In this document: positions 1 to 7,307 of the stretch, piece by piece
Layout: each line of letters begins with the position of its first letter
How positions within the stretch are numbered: the stretch's first letter is position 1
From: Candidatus Dechloromonas phosphorivorans
GTDB taxonomy: Bacteria > Pseudomonadota > Gammaproteobacteria > Burkholderiales > Rhodocyclaceae
Length of the DNA: 10,008 nucleotides
Reading direction: 5' to 3'
Assembly (NCBI GenBank): GCA_016709495.1
Contig: JADJMS010000033.1
Span: 1 to 10,008, forward strand
Notes under the pieces: generated by a model
Seen by the model: the letters and a program-made list of their open reading frames with translations, nothing else
Databases searched by the model: none
Told to the model about the DNA's origin: nothing
Made by a program: the position numbers and the translations under genes

Positions 1-1
1 T

Positions 2-1412
2 GAACTGCTGCTTGATCCGGATCTTTTTGAAGAATGGGATATGTTCAAGGAGCATCGCTGTACCGATTTCGGTATGGATCAGGCGAGAAAATTCGGGCAG
101 CAGCGTCGTCGTGGATGGTACGGTCAACCAGCCGTTTGGTCTTCGTTTTTCACAGGATTTCACCGTCTTTGGTGGCTCGCTGGCTGGAAACGCATGCCGA
201 GAGAAAATCTGCAAGGTCATGGATCAGGCAATGAAGGTTGGTGCGCCAGTGATCGGCCTCAACGATTCAGGCGGTGCGCGGATTCAGAAGTGTTGCTTCA
301 CTCGGCGGCTATGCTGATGTCTTCCAGCACAACGTGATGGCCTCCGGCGTTGTGCCGCAAATCTCAATGATCATGGGCCCATGCGCTGGTGGTGCGGTGT
401 ATTCGCCGTCGATACAAACTTCATTACCATGGTGAAAGACTCTTCCTACATGTTCGTGACCGGTCCGGAAGTCGTCAAGTACCGTGACCCGAAGATGTGA
501 CTGCCGAAGAATTGGGCGGTGCCGTAACGCACACGACCAAATCTGGGTGTCGCCGATCTGGCCTTCGAGAATGACGTCGAAGCGCTTTCCATGCTGCGTC
601 GCTTCATGAATTTCCTGCCTGCCAACAACCGCGAGAAGCCGCCGGTCACACCGACCAACGATCCGGTTGATCGTATGGATTATTCGCTCGACACACTGGT
701 GCCGGATAACGCCAACAAGGCGTACGACATGAAGGAACTGATCGTCAAAGTAGTCGACGACAATGACTTCTTCGAGCTGCAGGCCGACTACGCCAAGAAC
801 ATCATTATCGGCTTTGGCGCATGGATGGTCACCCGGTCGGTATCGTCGCCAACCAGCCGCTGGTGCTGGCCGGCTGGCTGGATATCAAGTCGTCGATCAA
901 GGCAGCACGCTTCGTTCCGCTTCTGTGACGCCTTCAATATTCCGGTGGTTACCTTCGTCGATGTGCCGGGAAGCCATGCCGGCACGACGCGGAAATACGG
1001 CGGTATCATCAAGCACGGCGCCAAGCTGCCCTACGCCTACGCCGAATGTACCGTGCCGAAGGTCACCATCATTACCCGCAAGGCTTATGGTGGTGCCTCA
1101 CGACGTGATGTCCTCAAGCACCTGCGCGGCGACGTCAATATTGCTTGGCCGTCTGCTGAAATTGCGGTGATGGGTCCGAAGGGCGCCGTGGGAAATTATT
1201 TTCCGCGAGGAAAGAATGATCCGGCCAAACTGGCCGGGCGCGAAGCAGAGTACAAGGAAAGTTCGCCAATCCGTTTGTCGCCGGTGCGCGAGGCTTTATC
1301 GATGATGTCATCATGCCGCACGCCACCCGCAAGCGTATCGCTCGCTCGCTGGCCATGTTGCGTGACAAAAACTCGACATCCGTGGCGCAAGCACGGCAAC
1401 ATTCCGCTGTAA
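2..1412 (+). CDS. pccB: Propionyl-CoA carboxylase, beta (carboxyltransferase) subunit; 5' partial, frame broken
   Basis: This subunit moves the carboxyl group from carboxybiotin to propionyl-CoA, giving methylmalonyl-CoA in the cytoplasm. The reading begins inside the protein (ELLLDPDLFEEW, frame 2), so roughly the first 30 of about 510 residues lie outside the window. Diagnostic stretches are FSQDFTVFGG, GLNDSGGARIQ (oxyanion-hole glycines), the codons for GPCAGGAVYSPS around 380-405, SSYMFVTGPEVV, FNIPVVTFVDVPG, and the C-terminal WRKHGNIPL before TAA at 1410-1412. These identify the PccB/AccD5-type carboxyltransferase. The frame changes at least ten times (for example near 100, 132, 152, 288, 410, 480, 490, 545, 818, 915, 1259 and 1375). 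Near 288, CAG-GAA-GGT reads as cagaagt, two G losses from doublets. Residues on both sides of each break match the family, so errors in the sequence are more likely than a dead gene. pccA follows after 20 bases. Acetyl- or methylcrotonyl-CoA specificity is a less likely alternative. Confidence 0.9.
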
Positions 1413-1417
1413 GCGTC

Positions 1418-1423
1418 AAGGAG
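1418..1423 (+). promoter_or_regulatory. Ribosome binding site of pccA
   Basis: AAGGAG lies 9 bases before the ATG at 1433. It is a strong Shine-Dalgarno match and fixes the pccA start, which also opens with the standard biotin carboxylase N-terminus MFKKILIANRGEIA. It sits in the 20-base gap after the pccB stop, so the two genes are read from one transcript. Confidence 0.85.
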
Positions 1424-1432
1424 AAAAATACT

Positions 1433-3434
1433 ATGTTCAAGAAAATTCTGATTGCCAACCGTGGCGAAATTGCCTCGCCGCGTTATCAAACTGCCCGCAA
1501 GATGGGCATCCCTGACCGTTGCCGTCTATTCCGAAGCCGACAAGGACGCTACACGTCGATCTGGCTGACGAAGCCGTTTGTATCGGCCCGGCTGCCTCCA
1601 AGGAATCCTACCTGGTCGCCGACAAGATCATCGCCGCCTGCAAGCAGACTGGCGCTGAAGCCGTGCACCCTGGCTATGGCTTCCTGTCGGAAAACTCCGA
1701 GTTCTCCCGCCGTCTGGAAGAAGAAGGGGTCAAGTTCATCGGCCCGAAGCACTATTCGAGCAGCAAGATGGGCGACAAGATCGAGTCCGGAAGCTGGCAC
1801 TCGAAGCCAAGGTCAACACCATTCCGGGTTACAACGAAGCCATTTCCGGTCCGGACGAAGCCGTCAGGATCGCTCAGGGCATCGGCTATCCGGTGATGAT
1901 CAAGGCCTCGGCCGGTGGTGGCGGCAAAGGTTTGCGCGTTGCTTTCAACGACAAGGAAGCGCACGAAGGTTTCTCGTCTTGCGTCAATGAAGCCAAGAAC
2001 GCTTTCGGTGATGACCGCGTTTTCATCGAAAAGTATGTGCTGGAACCGCGCCACATCGAAATCCAGCTGATTGGTGACTCTTCGGAAACTACGTTTACTT
2101 GAATGAGCGCGACTGCTCGATCCAGCGTCGTCACCAGAAGGTTATCGAAGCACCGTCACCCTTCGTTGATCCGGCCATGCGTAAAGCCATGGGCGAGCAG
2201 GCTGTTGCACTTGCCCGTGCAATGAACTACGAATCAGCCAGTACGGTTGAGTTTGTGGTCGGTGCTGACAAGAGCTTCTACTTCCTGGAAATGAACACCC
2301 GTCTGCAGGTGGAGCATCCCGAGACCGAACTGATCACTGGTGTCGACTTGGTCGAACTGATGATCCCGCGTCGCCTACGGTGAAAAACTGCCTATCACGC
2401 AGGCTGATGTTCAATTGAATGGCTGGTCGATGGAATGTCGCATTAATGCCGAAGACCCGTTCCGAGGCTTCCTGCCTTCCACTGGTCGTCTGGTCAAGTT
2501 CCAGCCACCGAAGGAAACCACCGATGCCAATGGCACGACTCGCGTCGATACCGGTGTGTACGATGGCGGCGAAATTTCGATGTTCTACGATTCTATGATC
2601 GCCAAGCTGATCGTGCATGCCAAGGATCGCAACAGTGCCATCGAACGTATGCGCGATGCGCTGAACGGCTTCGTGATTCGTGGCATTTCCTCGAACATTC
2701 CGTTCCAGGCCGCGCTGATGCAACACAAGCGTTTCCAGTCCGGCAATTTCAACACAGGTTTCATCGCCGAAGAGTACCCGACAGGTTTTGATGCTTCGAT
2801 GGTGCCGCACGATGATCCAGCCTTGCTGGGTGTCGGTTGCTGCCTACGTTTACCGTGCCTTTACCGACCGTTCGGCCTCGATCACTGGTCAGTTGCAGGG
2901 CCATGAGCGTCTGGTCAGCGACAAGTGGATGGTTGTTCGCCTTAATCCTGAAGGTAACGAGCATCACCCGGTGACTGCGTCGTTGGTTGCTGGTGGTTAC
3001 GACATCGAGTACATGGGCAAGCACTATGAACTGCGTTCCAGCTGGAAGCTGGGCGAATCGCTGTTTGTTGGCACTTGTAATGGTCAGGAGTTCTGCTGCA
3101 GGTCGAGCGTCACAAGACACGTTACAGCCTCTTCCATTGGGGCACGTGCTGACTTCATGGTAATGAGTGCCCGTGCTGCCGAACTGTTGGCACTGATGCC
3201 TGAGAAGCAGGCGCCTGACCTGTCCAGGTTCTGATGTCACCTATGCCCGGCTTGCTGCGCGAAGTGGCGGTCAAGGTGGGTCAGGAAGTCAAAGCCGGTG
3301 AAAAACTGGCGGTGATCGAAGCCATGAAGATGGAAAACATCCTCAAGGCGGATCAGGACTGCAAGGTCAAGAAAATCTCTGCGGCGGCTGGCGAAAGTCT
3401 GACCGTTGATCAGATCATCATCGAGTTTGAGTAA
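1433..3434 (+). CDS. pccA: Propionyl-CoA carboxylase, alpha subunit (biotin carboxylase plus biotin carrier); frame broken
   Basis: The alpha subunit uses ATP and bicarbonate to carboxylate its own biotin and presents it to PccB. The 2002-base span equals about 666 residues, the usual size. Order of parts: N-terminal MFKKILIANRGEIA; HPGYGFLSEN near 1665; the ATP-grasp glycine loop SAGGGGKGLR near 1909-1938; the catalytic stretch EMNTRLQVEH near 2290; the biotin carboxylase C-terminal part up to about 2780; a linker (BT-type) region to about 3220; and a C-terminal biotinyl domain. The frame changes near 1480, 1514, 1552, 1787, 2082, 2363, 2827, 3095, 3150 and 3222. Several fit one-base slips: AAAA read as AAA near 1490, an extra C near 2366, an extra G near 2825. 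The pair at about 3095 and 3150 cancel each other. Function therefore seems intact in the organism. The gene ends at TAA 3432-3434, followed by a terminator. Confidence 0.92.
3234..3434 (+). other. Biotinyl (BCCP-like) domain of PccA with biotin attachment lysine
   Basis: This is the uninterrupted C-terminal segment of pccA, not a separate gene. It begins SPMPGLLREVAVKVGQ, the hammerhead strand of biotinyl domains, and carries the attachment motif EAMKMEN. The lysine that receives biotin from BirA is codon AAG at 3327-3329. The in-frame ATG at 3234 is only a methionine inside the protein: the upstream frame shifts near 3222 and runs straight into it. Confidence 0.9.
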
Positions 3435-3488
3435 GAGCTGCCAGCCGCTGAATTTTTAGCCAAATTTGACGGTTGACCGTAACGTTTT

Positions 3489-3516
3489 AAAACCCATCTT
3501 CGGATGGGTTTTTTTT
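3489..3516 (+). terminator. Rho-independent terminator of the pcc operon
   Basis: A perfect 10-base stem, AAAACCCATC (3489-3498) with GATGGGTTTT (3503-3512), closes a TTCG tetraloop flanked by C and G, a very stable loop type. A run of T continues to 3516. It lies 54 bases after the pccA stop. The minus-strand gene stops at 3519, three bases away, so the hairpin sits between convergent operons. Read on the minus strand it has only four T after the stem, so it should act mainly on pccBA. Confidence 0.95.
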
Positions 3517-3518
3517 GT

Positions 3519-5069
3519 TTATGTTTTGTGGCAAAGATAGCGCACAAAATCTGTACCGCGTTCTGTGACTTCGGTCGGCGTCAGATGATATGAGTCTGCT
3601 TCTTCCAGATTCAGGCCCACATCGAGCTTGATGCCGGCGTTGCTTGGGGTAATCAGGTAAGTTTTCCCATCCTGGGTCAGCGTGAAGACCGGGATTTTCG
3701 TCTGCGCTCCACTGGTGCGTTTAATAATACCGGCGCTCACTACTGCCGGATACCAGCTCAGTTGCGCACGTAAGGCATCGTCGCTCGATGCGCGTAGCGC
3801 GAGCAGTACGCCAAGGCGCGCGCCTTTCTCGTTGGTTGTGGCAACCAGGCAGGGCGTAGGTGTCGTTCGCCGGCATCAATGGGCCGTACAACCAGGGCAT
3901 CGACTCGTGACCATGTTTCACTTGGCACATCCAGTTTTTGGACGGCATTGGGCAGATGCGACAGCCGGTCGAAACCGAATAGAGCAACCCGCTCATGTGA
4001 AAGTGTGGCACTTTTTTCCCCCAGCCCCTGTGATTTGAGCGGCCTTCCGGCAAGCAAAGTATAGGCATTTTCGGCCCCGAAGGTGAGGCATACTTCACCG
4101 ACTTCCGTTGCTGGCGTACTGTGGTGTTGCGTCAAACTGGTCCGCATATCATGTAGCAGGCGGATACAGGCTGCGCTGGAAAGCTCACGCCCGAGTTTGA
4201 GGGATTCCGGTGATTCGCCGGCCTGTAAGGCTTCTAGCCGGTGGCGTATTTTGCGGAGGATGGGACGAATGTCGAGGTAGCGCGACAGTCCTTCTGGAAT
4301 GGTGCTTCCGAACAGCCCATCAAGCAGTATGGTCTGGGCTTTGGGGTCACTGTCCGGAATGGCTTGGAAATTAGCCAATTCACGCCAGCGGCTGATGGCA
4401 CGATTGGCAACTACCAACTGATGTAACGAGAGACGATAAGGTTCGATTAGACGTAGTAAAAAGCCCAGGCGACGTGGCCGGCAATGTTCGATTCCCCGAG
4501 ATGGGGAAAGTCTGGATCAACAACTGGCAGGCGCTGCAGGTTGGCTCGTTCAGCCTGCTCAAGGATGGCGAAGAGCAAACGGTCAAGGAGCGCAGAGCAT
4601 TCCTGAGCTGCCTGCAGGTGGCAATATTCGGCAAGGCGTATCGACGATGCGGCCCGGTGGAGCGGCAGCAGGCGATCCGCTGGTGCAAAGTGCGGGGCAA
4701 TGCGCAGGTAGGCGATCCCCCAAGTCGCGTCCAAAGCTGGCGGGCCGTTTCAAAAATTCGTTGATCGACGCTCGCCATGGGTAGCGGCTTTCGCAGGTAG
4801 CGCGGCTCCAGCGTGGCCTGAACACTTGTTGCGGCACTTTTCAGAATGTTGAGGAGCGGTAGTATTTCCGCTGGAGGCAAGGTGCTGCCATCCAGCGCCT
4901 CAATCTGGTAGAGCAGGATGCCTTGCATCTGGACCGGGTCGGCCTGTGGCTGTGCGGCCAGCCAGATGCGTGCATTCTCCGGGTTGCTGAAAGCCTGCTG
5001 CATGTTTTGCGCGGCGGAGGGAAGTCTAGCCAGTGCATAGGATCTGCTTTCAGATTGGGATTTAGTAAT
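3519..5069 (-). CDS. Unrecognised protein of about 516 residues, second gene of the DHH operon; frame broken
   Basis: I do not recognise this family. Rebuilt across frames it is a soluble, leucine- and alanine-rich, probably mostly helical protein with no signal peptide or membrane segment. Landmarks from the N-terminus: ARLPSAAQNMQQAF, LYQIEALDGSTLPPAEIL, YLRIAPHFAPADRLLPLH, LDRLLFAILEQAERANLQRL, YRLSLHQLVVANRAISRW, SSAACIRLLHDMRTSL, and a beta-rich C-terminus (KIPVFTLTQDGKTYLI) ending at TAA 3521-3519. The frame changes near 4717-4721 (C5 run), 4458-4462 (A5 where six would keep frame) and 3855-3880. The start is unsettled. The frame is open from 5126, inside the DHH gene, and the first likely codons after the DHH stop are CTG at 5075 and ATT at 5069. 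No ATG or Shine-Dalgarno is seen there, so the true start may be damaged. The gap to the DHH gene is only about 12 bases, suggesting translational coupling. A C-terminal regulatory beta domain is possible but unproven. Confidence 0.6.
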
Positions 5070-5080
5070 GCGCAGATTTT

Positions 5081-6013
5081 TCAGCCGTCGGCGTTGATGC
5101 GTGTAATCAGCGCCTGCAGCGTGCATTCCGCCTGATCATTTTCGACCTGACAGGTACCCGCTGCGTGGTGCCCGCCGCCGCCATATTGCAACATTAGTTC
5201 GCCGACATTGGTTTTGCTGCTTCGATCAAGAATCGATTTGCCCGTCGCAAAAACCGTATTTTGCTTCTGCACGCCCCACATGACATGGATCGAGATATTC
5301 GTTTCCGGGAACAGTGCATAGATCAGGAAGCGATTGGCCGCCCAAATGGTTTCTTCACTGCGCAAGTCAAGTACGACCAGGTTTTTATGGACGGTTGCGC
5401 AGCGTTGAATCTGTTCGCCAGCCTTCTGTTTCTGGTCAAAGTAAAGATCAACCCGTTCCTTGACATCGGGTAACGCAAGAATCTCGTCAATGTTGTGGTT
5501 GCGGCAGTATTTGATCAAATCCATCATCAGCGTGTAATTACTGATCCTGAACTCGCGGAAGCGGCCCAGCCCGGTACGAGCATCCATCAGGTAATTGAGC
5601 AGCACCCAGCCGGTTGGATTGATGATTTCATCACTGCTGAATTGGGCTGAGTCGGCCTTGTCGACCGCGTCCATCATCTCTTCAGTGATTGTCGGGAAGG
5701 CTTTTTTGCCGCCGTAATAGTCATAAACCACGCGGGCGGCCGAGGGGGCTTTCGGATCGATGATGTGATTCTTGCGCTCACCCGTGTTGCGGATAGTTTC
5801 TGAAAGATGGTGGTCGAACGAAATATGGGCGGCTGCAACGTACGGCAAGTTGGTGCATATGTCGCGCGCAGTGATTTCTATCTTGCCATCCTGCATATCC
5901 TTGGGGTGAACAAACTTGATGTCGTCGATCAGTTCAAGTTCGTTGAGCAGCACGGCACAAACCAGGCCGTCGAAATCGCTGCGGGTAACAAGGCGGAATT
6001 TTTCCTGGCTCAT
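5081..6013 (-). CDS. DHH/DHHA1-family phosphoesterase (often labelled exopolyphosphatase-like)
   Basis: This intact 310-residue protein has the two-domain layout of small DHH phosphoesterases. The N-terminal DHH part shows TRSDFDGLVCA (residues 10-20, metal-binding aspartates), FDHH (66-69) and VDKADSAQF (117-125). The C-terminal DHHA1 part carries YGGGGHHAAGTCQV (277-290), the substrate-binding loop. Such enzymes use manganese to cleave phosphodiesters, for example in nanoRNA or pAp (NrnA) or linear dinucleotides; the exopolyphosphatase label is common but usually untested. It is too short for RecJ and lacks the membrane and PAS parts of GdpP. The start ATG at 6013-6011 has GGAG at 6027-6024, ten bases upstream. 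There is no frame break in 933 bases, unlike its neighbours. It is the first gene of a minus-strand operon with the unrecognised gene that follows. The substrate cannot be told from sequence. Confidence 0.9.
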   Translation of the reverse strand: MSQEKFRLVTRSDFDGLVCAVLLNELELIDDIKFVHPKDMQDGKIEITARDICTNLPYVAAAHISFDHHLSETIRNTGERKNHIIDPKAPSAARVVYDYYGGKKAFPTITEEMMDAVDKADSAQFSSDEIINPTGWVLLNYLMDARTGLGRFREFRISNYTLMMDLIKYCRNHNIDEILALPDVKERVDLYFDQKQKAGEQIQRCATVHKNLVVLDLRSEETIWAANRFLIYALFPETNISIHVMWGVQKQNTVFATGKSILDRSSKTNVGELMLQYGGGGHHAAGTCQVENDQAECTLQALITRINADG

Positions 6014-6076
6014 GCGGGTTCATCTCCAATGACTGGTTATAGCGATAATTAGAGCATATCAAGCTGTGTGTTGCTG

Positions 6077-6090
6077 TGTCCTTTCGGACA
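6077..6090. repeat. Short inverted repeat in the divergent intergenic region
   Basis: TGTCC (6077-6081) and GGACA (6086-6090) form a five-base stem with loop TTTC. It lies between the divergent starts of the DHH gene (6013, minus) and the FIST gene (6164, plus), and TGTCC-like words recur nearby (TTGTC at 6096, TTGTCC at 6107). It could be a weak hairpin in the leader or an operator half-site pair, or chance. The rest of 6014-6163 holds only the two ribosome binding sites. I found no promoter pair with good spacing on either strand. Confidence 0.3.
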
Positions 6091-6163
6091 TATTGTTGTC
6101 AATTTATTGTCCGAGGTTCAAACTGCATTCGGTGCGCAAAGATTATTTCGACTGGGAGCCTGT

Positions 6164-7307
6164 ATGCGTCACGTGGCGCTGAATGTGCAAGCAATTTTCA
6201 CCGTGTTGACCGAGTGGTTGAAAGAAAGTCCGGGGCTGAGTGTGTTGGCTCTGGTGCCGGAGGCGGAAAGGAAAATCTTCCCCATCTGCAGCAAGTTTGT
6301 AGGGACTTGGGAATTCCTTTGGCGGGCGGGATATTTCCTGCACTTGTCCTAAGGGCAGTTTTAAATCGGATGGGGTCTGGCTCATCCGTTTTGAACAAAA
6401 GGCACCCGTGGTCCTGTTGCCAAATCTTGAGCCAACCGGTTCTGCTGCCGCCGAAAAATTGCCAAGTCCGCATTTGACGCTTAGCACGGCTGAAAAGTCT
6501 GGTTCAAAACCGACATTGTTTCTCATATTCGACGGTATGTTGCCGAATATTGGATCAATCCTTGAAACACTTTATTCGCGACTGGCTGATCGTGTGCGAT
6601 ACGCCGGGGTAAATGCAGGTAGCGAAACCTTTCAGCCTATCCTCTGCTTGTTTAATGAAAATGAGTTGGTGGGCAATGGTGTGCTTGCCCTGCTTTTTCC
6701 TAGTGATTCAACAACCGTGCTGGCGCATGGCTATCGCCCACCGGAAAGAATGTTGAGTGCAACCTCGACTGCGGGTAACCGGATTTCAATGATTGACTGG
6801 CGCCCAGCTTTTGAGGTTTACCAGGAAATCATCAAAGAAGAATACGGAATTGAACTGACCGCAGATAATTTCTATCAGTATGGTGTTCATTATCCATTCG
6901 GGATGCTGCGCGCAAATTCCGAAGTGATTGTGCGTATGCCAGTAGCGATTGCTGAAGATGGCTCTTTGTTTTGCATTGGAGAAGTACCGGAAAATGCCAT
7001 ACTGGTTTTGTTGAAATCACCAGCGCCGGATGAAAATGGCTGTATTCAAGGGTTGGCAAAAACACTCGAAGTCGAATACGGTGGATTACTTGGTCGTCGG
7101 CTATTGAGTTTTTATTGTGCCGGGCGTCGCATGCATCTGGGCGATGGTGCCGAGCTCGAGTTGGCCATTCTGGCCAAGGCTTCGGCTGTTGAGGAATTAG
7201 CCGGTGCCGTGTCGCTTGGCGAAATTGGTTGTACACAACTGGATGGTTATCCCATGTTTCACAATGCAACGCTGGTATGCACCGCCTGGGGCGCTAATGA
7301 ATCGTGA
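6164..7307 (+). CDS. FIST-domain sensory protein (FIST_N plus FIST_C); two frame breaks near the N-terminus
   Basis: FIST domains are soluble input modules thought to bind small ligands; one branch (NosP) binds haem and nitric oxide and controls a neighbouring histidine kinase. The start ATG at 6164 has GGGAG at 6154-6158. The protein reads MRHVALNVQAIFTVLTEWL, then LALVPEAE, shifts frame near 6265 to NLPHLQQVCRDLGIPLAGG and IFPALV, shifts again near 6350 to KGSFKSDGVWLIRFEQKAPV, and stays open to TGA 7305-7307. The rebuilt length of about 380 residues is normal for the family. Supporting stretches are RYAGVNAGSETF (the glycine-rich FIST_N turn), VLAHGYRPPERML, DWRPAFEVYQEII and YGVHYPFGM (FIST_C), and LSFYCAGRRMHLG, where the cysteine after FY is typical. 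The end overlaps the kinase start by 11 bases, so the two are translationally coupled. An ATG at 6408 opens a clean 299-codon stretch but would drop part of FIST_N. Confidence 0.82.

Noticed and set aside
12..337. Three overlapping plus-strand frames at the left end that look like separate small genes
   Set aside because: Each holds a piece of PccB (frame 2, then 3, 1 and 3 again). They are parts of one frame-broken gene.
2082..2100. Programmed ribosomal frameshift in pccA
   Set aside because: There are about ten breaks in both directions in the gene, with no slippery heptamer-plus-structure signal, and similar breaks in neighbouring genes. Sequence error explains them all.
3682..5135. Plus-strand frames of 60-118 codons opposite the unrecognised gene
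   Set aside because: They are antisense shadows. The minus-strand reading gives a coherent protein across three repaired breaks; the plus-strand products have no recognisable features.
6097..6102. TTGACA on the minus strand as a -35 box for the DHH operon
   Set aside because: Seventeen bases downstream the sequence is ACACAG, not a -10 box. The nearest TATAAC (6041-6036) is far from it and would leave almost no leader before the ribosome binding site.
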